NCBI GenBank assembly: GCA_028274465.1
Contig: CM051457.1
Location: 106,081,982-106,145,981, forward strand
Direction of reading: 5' to 3'
Origin: Plantago ovata
Taxonomy: Eukaryota; Streptophyta; Magnoliopsida; Lamiales; Plantaginaceae
DNA length: 64,000 nucleotides
Shown here: piece after piece, positions 33,520 to 44,607 of the stretch
Position numbering within the stretch: position 1 is the stretch's first letter
Layout of the letters: each line of letters opens with the position of its first letter
Notes under the pieces: generated by a model
Databases searched by the model: none
What the model saw: only the letters and a program-made list of their open reading frames with translations
What the model was told of the DNA's origin: nothing
Program-made: the position numbers and the translations under genes

Positions 33520-34549
33520 TACAATGACGCTCATAATAGTGACTTTCTGGACGAGTTTTATTTGGTAACTTGTTTGGTTTGTTGATTTGGTTTTGTTTCC
33601 AACACCAGATTGACAGTTAATAGTATATGTTAATATTGCTCGTGTGTTGAGTGTTGACTGTTGACTGTTGAATAGCTTGTTCGGTTTCTCACCGAAGGAC
33701 TGGATTGTGATTAATTGTCTGTGACTCTTCAAATAGTGAACTGTGAGTTGAGTTTTAACTAGGAGTTTGGTTGCCTGGTAGAGAGTAGGAGATACAGTTC
33801 AATTGTTTTAAGTATCACACCCAGAGTTGCCAATGATGTTCATTATGCCACACTAGGGTGAGTGCCCAAATTGTGCGGTGCTGCTTCGTGCTCATACTTG
33901 CAGGTGAGTGAGTATCCTTCTGGGAACTCCAACAAGACAGAAACCTAACTCGACTCTTGGTTGATATCTTCAACCAGGGCGATATAACCAACAGAAGGTA
34001 CATCGCCTGTGAAAACCAATCCAAGCGATGCAGGAAGTCCTTGTCTTCATGAATGTTGATTGTCTTTTCTCTCTTTACTCTATTGCATTTGAAGCTCTTT
34101 CATTCCATCAAGACCTATTATTCATCTGCTGTATTCAACATCATACCGGAAAATGTTAATTCCTGGGTTTTATTCATCAGATTGACAGAATAGATTCAAT
34201 AATCGACATGTATCTGCTTTAGTTTCACAGTTGTTAGTTGTTACTACCTTACAGCACAGTTTGCCTGCTTTCTAGGAGCGATGTGAAACGGAAAGGAAAT
34301 GATTTCGACAAATGCTGAGATGCATTGAAAAACCAAAGGTAAATACAACATAAGAGTCTTCTTCCCCAATATATATACACTACAGATAATAGAAGTCACG
34401 CTGACCCGTCACTCTACAAGAGGACGCAAGACACTGGCAGCTAAATATACGCATCAGACTATATGTCTGATTTTTACGATATTATAGATACTCCTATACA
34501 TACTATGCTGTACATACCAATCTTCCAGAAGAAGATTCCAGCATGTTAC
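33520..34549. other. 3' UTRs between convergent genes
   Basis: There is no convincing gene. Short direct repeats (GTGTTGACTGTTGACTGTTG near 33645) are present. The two flanking genes converge on this region. Confidence 0.5.
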
Positions 34550-35008
34550 TCACATAGGAGTACAGTCATCTTCTTCGACTCCTTCAGACATCATGTAGTT
34601 CCGACAGAGAGGGCAAGTGGTGTTCCAGTACTTCAACCATTTCTCGAGGCACGAGCAATGGAAAACATGACCACATGAAAGGCGGTTAACATCTGAATTA
34701 GGCTTGAAATCGGCTAGGCAGATGGAGCACTCTTCTCTAGGGCAACCGCGTCTGAAAACTGAGCCATAACGAACTGAGGGAGTTCTGGTACGGAAGTCTT
34801 CCATGTATGATTCCGAAGGAGATTTGCGATAAATTGCTGACTCCGAGGATTCGGCTGAGAATTCATCCCATGAAGCAAGGTGGATGCCAATGATGTGTAG
34901 GAAGGAGCGAATGAAACCCTTGAAAATGGAGATGGATATCGCAGTGTTTGCCAGAATTACACAGAGAACTCCAGCTTCTGCTGGAGTCGGGTAAGGTGAT
35001 ATAGCCAT
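34550..35008 (-). CDS. XERICO: XERICO-like RING-H2 E3 ubiquitin ligase, 152 aa
   Basis: Start ATG 35008-35006 (MAISPYPTPAEAGVLCVI), stop TGA 34552-34550. An N-terminal hydrophobic segment (~residues 11-33, VLCVILANTAISISIF) predicts a membrane anchor. A Ser-rich linker contains ESYMEDFRTRTPSVRYGS, a XERICO family signature. A complete RING-H2 finger follows: C94, C97, C112, H114, H117, C120, C132, C135 (CSICLADF...CGHVFHCSCLEKWL...CPLC). XERICO promotes abscisic acid accumulation and drought tolerance in Arabidopsis; this is known of the family, not shown here. The coding region is a single exon. The acceptor TTTTAG|GCTATTG at 35034 lies 26 bases upstream of the ATG, and a leader donor is at 36147, so there is a 1.1-kb 5' UTR intron. 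Confidence 0.9.
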   Translation of the reverse strand: MAISPYPTPAEAGVLCVILANTAISISIFKGFIRSFLHIIGIHLASWDEFSAESSESAIYRKSPSESYMEDFRTRTPSVRYGSVFRRGCPREECSICLADFKPNSDVNRLSCGHVFHCSCLEKWLKYWNTTCPLCRNYMMSEGVEEDDCTPM

Positions 35009-35034
35009 CTTCGAGGTCAATAGCCTAAAACAGC

Positions 35035-36146
35035 ATCAGAGTTAGATTGATTAGCCAATGTGAAGAGCAACTCAAAAACTAAGAGAAAACTCATACCAGA
35101 TACACTCATACCAAAAGCATGTGACAACTCAAAAACTACTTAAAGAGAGAACTCTTCCATTTCAAAAATGATGAGTATATTATACTCATACCGAAACCAT
35201 GTGACAAGTAACTTTAAAAACCTATTTAAAGAGAGAATTCTTCCATGTCGAAATCTCAGGACTATATTATACATCTATACCAGATACACACTCATACTGA
35301 AAACCAAGCTACGAAATTACAGGGTTACCACAACATTAGTAAAATGCACCAAAAAATAGTATCCTGATAACATCACAACCATACAGAGTCTCTTACGCTG
35401 GTTGAGCAGTGATTTCGGCTGCTCTTTTTTCAGAGTATAATATGCAGAAAAGTTGAACGTATGCAATAAACTTACTAATAGTATGACTCTTTTCTTTTCT
35501 TTTTTTTTCCCAATCAACTCTACCAGAAGATAAGCAATGCAAGCACTAGCAAGAAACACACAAACAAGGCTTCTAAGGCAAGGCTACCTAATGACAAATT
35601 CACTTACAAGTGAAAGAGGGTAATATAAATCTATTTGAAATCATATCAACCAGTGAATATACCGACACTAAAGATAAGAACTAGTTAGCTCAGTTTTATT
35701 TATACAGTATATACGCCACAAAACATGGATGATATCAATTTTTTGGACATGAAATGCAACTTATAACCAAGAACAACTCAAAATCATTAGAGAGGAAAGA
35801 TCCAACAAACTAAGCATCAACTTTTCTACATAAAGAGGTAGTAACAACATATAACAAGATAGTATCAAAGGGATAACAAAACATCATAAAAAAGCTGAAA
35901 ATTAGGTTACAAAAGGAAAGATCCAAGAAAATTGGAAACCAGAAATCCCAAGAAAACGATGATTTCAAACTCAACAGTGAAAACCCATGAAAAACAGTGC
36001 AGTATCTATGCTTAATCCAGAAACTGAAGGAAATTAACAGAGCAAAAAGCAACAAGAAAAAAGGCTGCTTTTTTGCAGGGGAAAGCAAGAAAAGAAGCGA
36101 TGTAGTTACAGAATTGAGAAGAGAGAATTGATGGGTGTAGACTTAC
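35035..36146 (-). other. Leader intron of the XERICO-like gene
   Basis: GT donor at 36146 (CATCT|GTAAGT) and AG acceptor at 35036-35035. The leader exon upstream (~36147-36270) is strongly pyrimidine-rich on the minus strand, typical of plant 5' UTRs. The intron contains a diverged ~80-bp tandem duplication (units starting CATACC at 35107 and 35187, both with TTAAAGAGAGAA). Confidence 0.7.
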
Positions 36147-36649
36147 AGATGGAGAAGTTGAGCTGGTGGAAATTGGGGTTGGGTTGGTGTGATTCAAGAT
36201 CTTGGAGAAGAGATAGAGTTTCTTTTTGAGCAGTGGGTGAGGTGAGGGAAGAAGAACAAGAAGAAGAAAGGAATGAAAGCAAAGGTTTGATATGTATGTA
36301 ATGAGAATGGTAACAACAATATCATCAAGGCACCCCCATGTACTCTCCAATATTACTGCTAGTAGATAAATAAAGTAACCCCTTGACCCCACCACACTTG
36401 TCCAATAATAAAGCATTAGTCCTTGGAGGTAGGTTGCAATAATCATGGAATGTGAAATGGAGAAAAAAAAAAATTAACAAAATAAACGTAAAAAATAGTG
36501 AAACAAAGGGATCATATTTGTATGTTTGAGTTATAGGACCACTAATAAAGTAGTAATTAAATGTAAAGAATCGAATGGAATAGATAGAAATAAGTGTGAT
36601 ATTATAACTTTCAAATTGCATTTGACCGACTAAAACTAATATTACCATC

Positions 36650-37705
36650 TAGGAAGCACTAATACGTATGAAAAACGGCAAAGTCTAAAACGCAAATATG
36701 TTTGACTATTTATATTGGGGTGGAAGCGGGCCGGTGTAGGCGGTTTTCAACAAAAATTTAATCGGCCCATCTTTTAATTATAAATCGCGACGGGTGTTTT
36801 ATTCATCAAATTGTGGCTAGTTGGGCTACAAAATGTGCGGACAAATTGGCGTGTAAGTCGATACAAAACAAACTACCGTAAATATATAAATTCAACACTA
36901 AACTTTATAATATTTATTTAGAATCAAACCTGATTAACAAATGAAGCATGCATAACAAAGTTTGAAATGCAACCAATTGATACTATATTCATCAATGATA
37001 CATGTTTCATAATGAAAATAAGTTTCATACAAGAATGAATTTATTAATACAAAGAGTTGAATTGCGGAGGGAGTTGAAGACAAGGAGTGGAAGATGAGAG
37101 AAACTATCATGACGATAGTCTAGTAGCAAAAGTTGTTGTTTAGTGTTGTCTCTACACGATAAGGTTTGAGTTTAGCTTGTTTTGTATGGAGATCGAATTG
37201 AGTTCACTTTACTAACACGCTAGCTAGATCGACTCGATGATCATCCGTGGACTTGATAAGGCCCGTGAAACGTCACAAATCAATATGTTTTCATAGTTGG
37301 GCTCACCAATTACATTATTAACCTAGATTGCAGACTCGATAAGACTTGTGATATTAGAGTTTATTTTTTCAATTTTTTTCCTTAAACTTGAACTTTGTTT
37401 GAGCCGAACTCAAGTAAGAAAATAGTATGTGAATCACTCGAGCTTAAATATTTGCTCGTCTTTAAAACGAGTCGCCTCAAATATTGTTTGAGATTGATTA
37501 TACTTGGCTCGGCCGGAAACTATTGTTGTTGCAACCTAGGAAGCACGGAAACGAAAACGAAAATAATACGTGGAAACACCAAAATTAAAAAAAGTAGAAA
37601 AACGGAAACGTTTAGGTAACATTTAATTTTTTAAATATTTAAATATATAGTTAATAATATGTTAAGTAATATTTATAAACTTATAATGAACTCATAAATA
37701 GTAAA
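36650..37705. other. Intergenic DNA, decayed repeats
   Basis: No gene. Fragments rich in CTCGA/CGACTC words (e.g. 37190-37260, 37400-37510) suggest old retroelement debris, but no ends can be placed. Confidence 0.4.
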
Positions 37706-38292
37706 TATTATAATTGGGTCATCCCTTAAAAGTCTTGTAAGGGGAGAAGGTTATCCAATATTATATGTTGATTTCAGGTCATATTCTCAAGCAATGTGGG
37801 ATGGGGTTTAACACGCCCCCTCACGTGTAGCCCGGTATGAACATCGGGTCTACAACGTGGACAGTAAATGCCGGAATACACATCGGCTCAAACCCGACAC
37901 GGACAAACAACCATCATCGACTTGGGCATGCTCTGATACCATATTAGAATTGAGTCATCTTCCCTTAAAAGGCCTTGTAAGGTAATCCAATCTTATATTT
38001 ATTTATTTTTTTGTTTTGAGACGGCCAAACAACTTTATATTAATGAAGAAAAAAATAGTTTACAATAAAGTGCATAAGAGATGAACGAGACTACCAAATC
38101 TACACCTCAAAGAGAACCAAAGCAAGCAAACCGAGGAGTGCTAGAGCATACTCCTAGATCGTTAATGCCCTTGACAACGTAATGACCCCCCTCGTCTAGT
38201 ATGTCCATCTTACTAGCAAGGTTATCCAATCTTATATAGTTATATGTTGATTTCAGGTCCTACTCTCAAACGATGTGAGATGAGGTTTAACA
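37706..38292 (-). mobile_element. TRIM retrotransposon (minus strand) with tRNA-iMet primer site
   Basis: Two ~108-bp LTRs (37706-37813; 37942-38292 when the nested insert is removed) share GTCTTGTAAGG, TTATCCAAT, ATATGTTGATTTCAGGTC and end GGTTTAACA. The short internal region (37814-37941) has no coding capacity. Next to the right LTR lies GCTCTGATACCA (37930-37941), the complement of the initiator-Met tRNA primer site TGGTATCAGAGC. Next to the left LTR lies a polypurine tract on the minus strand (GAGGGGGCG). This is the full TRIM layout: short LTRs, PBS, PPT and no ORF. Confidence 0.85.
37979..38237 (-). mobile_element. 219-bp retroposon nested in the TRIM LTR, 20-bp target duplication
   Basis: The insert 37999-38217 starts with a T-rich tract (poly-A tail on the minus strand). 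It is flanked by AAGGTAATCCAATCTTATAT (37979-37998) and AAGGTTATCCAATCTTATAT (38218-38237), a ~20-bp duplication with one mismatch. A long duplication plus poly-A indicates target-primed reverse transcription by a LINE, so this is a truncated LINE or SINE. Confidence 0.8.
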
Positions 38293-38958
38293 ATATACAA
38301 CCAAATAAATAGATATTTATATATTCATTAAAGAATGATTATTTCTAAACCTCTCCTTAATTCATGCTAAATGTTTGCCACTTAATTGGCTCATTATTTT
38401 ATTCTTATTGGTCCAATGTTCCACACTTGCCACATGTCCACAAGATATGACTTTTATGTTCTTACTCATATATTCACCCTTTCACATGTTTTAATTAATT
38501 AATATTTGAACAAAATTAATAATTAAATAATATTTACATAATATCATGGATAAAATTCTACTATTTTAAAAAATTAATATATCTTCAGAATTATGAAAAA
38601 AATGGTTAAAGTATATTTAAAAGAATAATCACAAATTTATGCAACCACTATATAATTTTACGATGTTTATTATATTTCATAAAAAATTAAAAATTTATTA
38701 TAGAATAAACATTTATGATATGGAAAATTATTCAAAATTGTCATACAAAAATGAGAGTTAGTTAGTTTTGCTATTAAAAAAAGTAACTATATTGGAAATA
38801 TTGAAGTAATATTTAAAGCCTCCTCGTGCCAATAATCATTTATCTAATTCAAGTGTCATTTACTTTTTACTTATTTATCCAATTCACATTTGTCAATAAT
38901 CTAGCTATTTGTTTCCACGTGTCAACATTCTCTAACTTCTTGGTTCCACCTGTGTCTA

Positions 38959-40930
38959 GCAGGTTTATTGCACAATAGTTTAGATTATCATTAACTATGT
39001 TCGGAGGGTCAATTTTGCAATAGTGTAGAACACGTACTGTTGTAATTTCTACGTTAGTACTAATTGTTTTATCGACGTGTCCACTCCGAAATACTTGAGT
39101 AAACTACATGTTCTCCACGGGTCTATTACACTGTAGTTCAAAACAGGTAGTGTTCCACCGGTCTATTACACAATAGTTTAGGATACTACTATGTTCGACG
39201 GGTGCATTCTACTATGCCTTAGAATACTAAACGCGTTCGACGGATTTATTCCATAACAGTTTAGAACATAAAATGTGTTCGACGGATCTATTCGATCAGC
39301 AATAGTTTAGAACATTAACTATTTTTTTACGAGTCTATTCCGCGAATACTTTAACAGACTACATGATTTCGACGCGTCTATTACAAAATATTTCTGAAAA
39401 AATTTATGTTAGAAGGGTCTATTTTGTAATATTTAGAACACTAACTATATATATTTCACTGGTGCATTCCTCTATACTTTAGAAAACATAACTAACTGTG
39501 TCTGACGGGTTTATTTAGTAAAATATTAGATCATTAACTATGTCCGACGAGTTTATTTCACAATAATTTAGACCATTAACTGTGTTGTCAGATCTTAGCT
39601 GCTATTGTTTAGAAAGCTCACTTTGTTTTTCCGATGGATCTATTCCAAAAATACTATACAAGACTACCTATTTTAGACGGGTCTATTTTATAGTAGTTTA
39701 GCATAATTGGTATTCTATGGGTATATTTTAAACATTAGAATGCTAACTATATTCGACGGGTGCATTCCGATATACTTAAGAATACTAACCGTGTCCAACG
39801 GATATCCTCCACAATAATTTAGATCCTTAAATGTGTTCGACGGGTCTATTTTGCAATAGTTTGAAACATCAATTAGTGTTTTTTCATGGGTCTATTCCAC
39901 AAATAGTTTAAGAGACTATCTATTTTTCACGGGTCAACTACACGGTAGTTCAGAAACATTTAGTGTTCAGCGGGTGCATTCCGATATACTTTAGAAAACT
40001 AACCATGTATGACAGATCTATTCCACAACAGTTTAGATCATTAGATGTATTCGACGGGTCTATTTCGCAATAGTTTAGAACATTAACTTGTGTTTTTTCA
40101 CGGGTCTATTCCGCAAATACTTTAAGAGACTATCTGTTTGTTAAGGGCCAAGTACACAATATTTCATAAACAGTTATTGTTCAAAATTGGTCTATTCTGC
40201 AATATTTAGAACACTAACTATGTTTGACGGGTGCATTCTATACTTTAGAAAACTAACCATGTCTGACGGGTATATGTTCTATTTGGCAATAATTAAAATC
40301 TGTAAATGGCCTATTTCCAAAATACTTTAGAAGACTACATGTTTTCAACGGGGCTATTCGATAATAGTTCAGAACAGTTAATGTTCTATGAGTCTATTTT
40401 GTAGTGAACCCGAACTGTGTTCGATGGTTTTTTTTCAATAATTTAGAATGTATAATGATCACATTTTTTACTTATATAATGATAAAATTTTATGGGACTA
40501 TTTCGTAGATCCCATATTAATGAAAATAAATAGAAAGATCATTGTTTTTTCTTTTAATTGATTTTCGTTAAATTATTTGTGAATTTACTATTTTTCCTTC
40601 GAATTTCGACGGGTCCATTCCAATGTATATATTCAACGGGCCTGTTCCGCGATATTTTAGAACAATGAATGTGTTCGGCGGGTTTATTCCAATGTATGTA
40701 TTCAGCGGGTCTGTTCCGCGATACTTTAGAACAACGAATGTGTTCGACGGGTCTATTCCTATGTATGTATTCAGCGGGTCTGTTCCGCGATACTTTAGAA
40801 CAACGAATGTGTTCGACGGGTCTATTTAGAACACTAATTGACTAATTGTGTTCGACGGATTATTTTGGAAGAATTTAGAACATTAACCGTATTTGACGGT
40901 TTATATCTGCAAGTTTAGACCATGAAATAT
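38959..40930 (+). repeat. Degenerate ~43-bp minisatellite with higher-order structure
   Basis: The monomer approximates TTCGACGGGTCTATTCCGCAATAGTTTAGAACATTAACTGTG and is repeated some 40 times by eye. Variants recur in a fixed order (GTGCATTC, ...CGGATCTATTC, ...GGGTCTATTTCGCAATAG, ...TTTTTTCACGGG). GTGCATTC-type monomers start at 39202, 39462, 39760, 39974 and 40231, giving a higher-order period of about 210-300 bp (5-6 monomers). Confidence 0.8.
40623..40829 (+). repeat. Recent 69-bp tandem triplication
   Basis: Units start at 40623, 40692 and 40761. The last two are nearly identical (ATGTATTCAGCGGGTCTGTT, then CCGCGATACTTTAGAACAAC). Because 69 is a multiple of 3 it creates a spurious repetitive ORF; I do not consider it a gene. 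Confidence 0.85.
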
Positions 40931-41104
40931 GTCCGACTGGACTATTTCACAATAATTTAGAATATATAATGATCACATTGATGAAACTATTCTATAAATT
41001 TATCTATCAATAAAAAATAAATATCGATTTTCATTTAGTTTACTTCCATTTAATAATTTGTAAAACTACTATTCCCCGTCGAAACTCGACGGGTTATTTA
41101 CTAG

Positions 41105-42134
41105 TTTGAATAGATAAATTAGTCAAATCAAACTACGAACAACATAATAAGTTGAAATAGTTATGATGTATGTATTTGTAAGGTGAAGTATGAGTAATTA
41201 ACATAATTCACTCACTTACATGCATTAGACAACCTATAACACATATTATAGACAAAATAATTAAATAAATTTCTTTATCAAATGACTAAAAAGGTAGCTA
41301 TAAGTGTTACACTAGGAATCGTTCTAGAAACGTTTCATAAGGAAACGCCAGGTCATTTGAATTTTCCGTACTTTTTTCTAGGTTGCAATCTATGAGGCGT
41401 GATTGAATCATTTGGATATTGTTCTAATCCGATCGATTAAGCGTCACAGCATGGGCGAGTAGAAGGTGCGGTTACAACCATTCCAGCGTGAGGTCATTTC
41501 AATGTGTAAGCGCCAACAACTTGTCTATTTTTGGTGTAAACATACTCATCATATGTTTGATTCCAGCGATAGTTTGATGAACGTGAATGATACTTGGATA
41601 ATTCTTACAAAATTATCATTAGTAAAAAAAAAAAGGTATTCATTGTTATCCTACGTTGATATTGTTGTGTACCATTGGGACATGGATGGATGGATGATAC
41701 TCAATTACAAATCTATAGGCTGTATACGGAACCAGATTAATTTGCCCACATAAAAATCAAATGAAGTTTAAATAATCAAAATTCTTTTTTTTATTAGTTA
41801 AAAACTCAAGTTCTTTCAGTACACTTTTGTTGTTACTTACAACATGTTTGTACCAAGGGACAGAACGAAGAGGGGGCTGCGTTTCACTAACCTTAAAAGT
41901 CAGAATTATAATGAGACTTCACAAGAATTATCTCATGAATTCATTATTTCCAATTTGCCATTTGAAGGCATGTGCAGTTTATCACTCACTCCAAAACTAG
42001 CTATGATGGATGATTGCCATAGATATTTCTTGTTTGCTGCCTGGAAACACGGTATAAATAATAGGTGAAGCTTTAATAATTACACGCACTATCTACATTA
42101 ATTTACTTTACAAAATATAGAATTCTGTTAATAA
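41105..42134. other. Intergenic DNA, no gene recognised
   Basis: Several short ORFs (e.g. 41466-41753, 41844-42068) lack any recognised domain, splice support or codon bias. Confidence 0.5.
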
Positions 42135-42830
42135 TATTTTTTCTTTGAAACATCAAAATTTCATTAAACCCAAAAAGTTGTTCAAAAGTAAGAGGGGTAT
42201 ACCCCAATCATGATACAAGACGTATCATTACATCTCTAATACACTAGAGGGTCCAAATAGCCAACGAGGCTAATGGAGAAACCAAAGACGGCACGAAACC
42301 CGTAAACTCTAGCTACGCTATGATCCTTGGAGAATCTCAAATTGAAGTGCCAACCAAAGCAAGGCTCTTCGTACTCCGCACAAGTCTGTGATTCGAAAAA
42401 TGGCATGAACCCACTCTATCGAGACCAAGACTGTTTACAACTCGTACCAAGGCACTGAACGGTCGGAGATTGCAGGCCCTGTCGCCCCTAATCGACTCTC
42501 TTTTCGTGTTCCTTACTCCATGGTACGATCCCCATAGCTCCCAAGGCGATGGTACAGTACCACAACCTCACTTCCAACTCATAGAGACGATAGTTGAACA
42601 CAACAATTTCCACTTACTTTCGCCCTCGGATTTAATGAAAAAAATCCATCCCACCAAGAGCCACAAGAACAAAGCGCCATCTGCTCCACGGCAAGCGGCC
42701 TGAGCATCCCTGCGAAATCAAACTCAACAAAAACCAAGTGATCTAGCCCCAAACAACAAACAGAGCACAAGGAACAAAAAATAGTACAATACGGACTAAA
42801 AGCTCCTTGACTATGCAAACCTGGTACAGA
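42135..42830 (-). mobile_element. LINE-like 3' region, minus strand
   Basis: A T-rich tract (TATTTTTTCTTTGAAACATC) is followed by AAAATTTCATTAAACCC and ~650 bp of higher-GC sequence. This is the usual look of a minus-oriented plant LINE 3' UTR. No intact coding domain was found. Confidence 0.5.
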
Positions 42831-43017
42831 TAAAATGCAACCCTGTTAATAAGATGATTATGATTACTTTGTGTAGCAAAAAATACCGTGAATTGCAACA
42901 AGCAGACAAACATATAAGACGATGTACAGTTTCAGGATTCCTACCAAACAACACAAATGATATAAGTAAGCTTCAATACAATCCTGTTTAGCTAATCTGA
43001 ACTTAGTTGGATGTGAC

Positions 43018-43499
43018 CACTACAAGAAATTCAGAAAACAGCGACGAATCACTAAGGTTTAGTAACGAAGTGGCGATAAACTGAGCTCCCAGCTCAATTC
43101 GTATGTAAGCCATCTTTATATGTGTCTACTTAGCGACAAATAATTTATCCGTAATATGTTGACCATTTCAAAAAAAAAACAAGAAAAAGTAAAACTAAAA
43201 TTTAGCGACGATATATCTATCTGTCAATAAATGTTTTATACAGAGACGGAAAGTCTACTTCTTTCCCCATTTCTCTTCTATAATTCTCTCATCCAAAAGT
43301 CGTCATGCCCGCCCCAACTCAAACCTCGACCATTTCTTCACCAAATGGGACAATTTTGGACATTTTCGAAGCTCGTTGATTTCTTCACCAAATTTAGAGA
43401 AGATTCATTGGTTTCGTCATGAGTCCAAATTCTATACAAAATCTTGACGGTTGAGTTTAGAATTTGATAAAATTTCATTGCCTAGTCGAAATTTTCAGT
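43018..43499 (+). mobile_element. CACTA (En/Spm) transposon end
   Basis: CACTACAAGAAATTCAG at 43018 is the canonical CACTA terminus, followed by subterminal GCGACGAA/GCGACAAA words typical of the superfamily. A matching inverted right end (TTTCTTGTAGTG) is not present downstream, so the element is truncated, perhaps by the solo-LTR insertion at 43505. Confidence 0.6.
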
Positions 43500-43776
43500 A
43501 TCCTTGTAGCACCCCATTATTTCGGTGAGTTCAAAAGAATTGAGAACGCTACTGATACTAACAAGGTGCAACTTTTTTTTTTTTTTAATCCATCCAAAAG
43601 AATTTAAGAGTTAAGCGTGCTTGTTTTGGTTCAATAGTAGTGAGCTACTTGGAAAAAACACGACGTATTGGTCTGTGGGCCGGGCCAAAAATCATCCCAG
43701 AGAGTTCCAAGTATTAATCGCGCCAGCCCAAAAATTTGAGACTTCGGCCCATGAGCTGCCAGAGCGTTACAATCCT
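43500..43776 (+). mobile_element. Cassandra-like solo LTR with 5S rRNA-derived promoter block and perfect ATCCT target duplication
   Basis: The LTR spans 43505-43771, begins TGTAGCACCCC and ends GCGTTACA (TGT...ACA). The 5-bp direct repeat ATCCT flanks it at 43500-43504 and 43772-43776. Inside, AGAGTTAAGCGTGCTTG (43607-43623), then AATAGTAGTGAGC, match the internal promoter part of plant 5S rRNA. A 5S-like block inside an LTR is the hallmark of Cassandra TRIM elements. At 267 bp the size fits. There is no second LTR or internal region, so recombination left a solo LTR. Confidence 0.8.
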
Positions 43777-43929
43777 GGCCATTAACATTAATTATGACTT
43801 TTAACACTCTTACATGTCGTACTTATAATTTGTACACCTAACATTAGAACATATGTTGCTACAAAATAATTTTTCATAGAATAGAATAATACGCATGCCA
43901 ACAGTTTATTTATTTTTTCATTCCCAATT

Positions 43930-43954
43930 GAATTTCGACGGGTGATTAGCTAGT
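43930..43954 (+). mobile_element. Second Helitron-like 3' terminus
   Basis: TTTCGACGGGTGATTAGCTAGT resembles the right stem and tail of the Helitron end at 41087-41105, but its left hairpin arm has decayed (CCCAATTG). Confidence 0.45.
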
Positions 43955-44607
43955 TAACATTGACTTGAGTACTTTATAAGAACAAAACCTTACTTTATCA
44001 AATAATTTTTTTGAGGATCTCTTGTGCCAAAAACATAATATTTTGAAAGTTCGGTACCAAAAAAATAAAAAATAAAAAACAAAACCCAATTCATTAACCT
44101 AATCGTGTTCTCTTTCACTCACAACACCAATCATCACCACCGCCAGGAGTGGAGAAAAAGGAAAAAGCCGACCAAAAGGGGCTCACAACCTAGCAGCTCG
44201 ATCCGCGCCGCTCATCACCTTTGGCACCTCCTCACTCCCCGGTAAGCATGTTTAAGGTTCTATGTATGGAGTAATTTTTATCTTCGGTTGGTTTAATTTT
44301 TAATTTTTATTACCCCAAGTTCAAATTAGGAACTTCGTAAAACTGGTATATGCTGAAGCTCAATTTCCGTATAATCTGTATTATTAACCTATTTGTGAGA
44401 ACTTGTACTATGTCAATATGTGCCGCCATCTATGATAAAGGTTTGGTAATATTTGAGAGTTAGATGATATAAGGCTATTATGGACTTAAGGCATGATTGT
44501 AGTTTACATAAATTATTCCTTGCTGAATAGTTGGTGTCAGTTTTGAGTTGAATTTTATGAATCTTGACATCAATGTGTGATCTTTTCTTCGAGCAGAATC
44601 TGGTGCA

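Larger units (their letters stand above)
38557..41104 (+). mobile_element. Helitron-like element filled with a minisatellite
   Basis: The 3' end is convincing: a perfect 7-bp stem hairpin CCCGTCG-AAACT-CGACGGG (41075-41093), then TTATTTACTAG with CTAG at 41101-41104 followed by T, as Helitrons end. A candidate 5' end is TCTACTATTTTAAAAAATTA at 38557, similar to plant Helitron starts; this is a weak call because the preceding base is T. No Rep/helicase coding is visible, so the element is nonautonomous. Most of its length is the tandem array described separately. Confidence 0.6.

Noticed and set aside
33815..34024. Minus-strand ORF of 69 codons
   Set aside because: No recognised motif, and it lies between convergent genes where 3' UTRs are expected.
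40623..40829. Repetitive ORF (MYVFSGSVPRYFRTTNVFDG units)
   Set aside because: It is the accidental reading of a 69-bp minisatellite whose length is a multiple of three; no promoter or conservation evidence.
38959..40930. CRISPR-like array
   Set aside because: Repeats are degenerate and directly abutting without unique spacers, and the host is a plant nucleus.
43607..43650. 5S rRNA gene
   Set aside because: Only the central part matches and it lies inside an LTR with target duplication, so it is a Cassandra-type promoter block.
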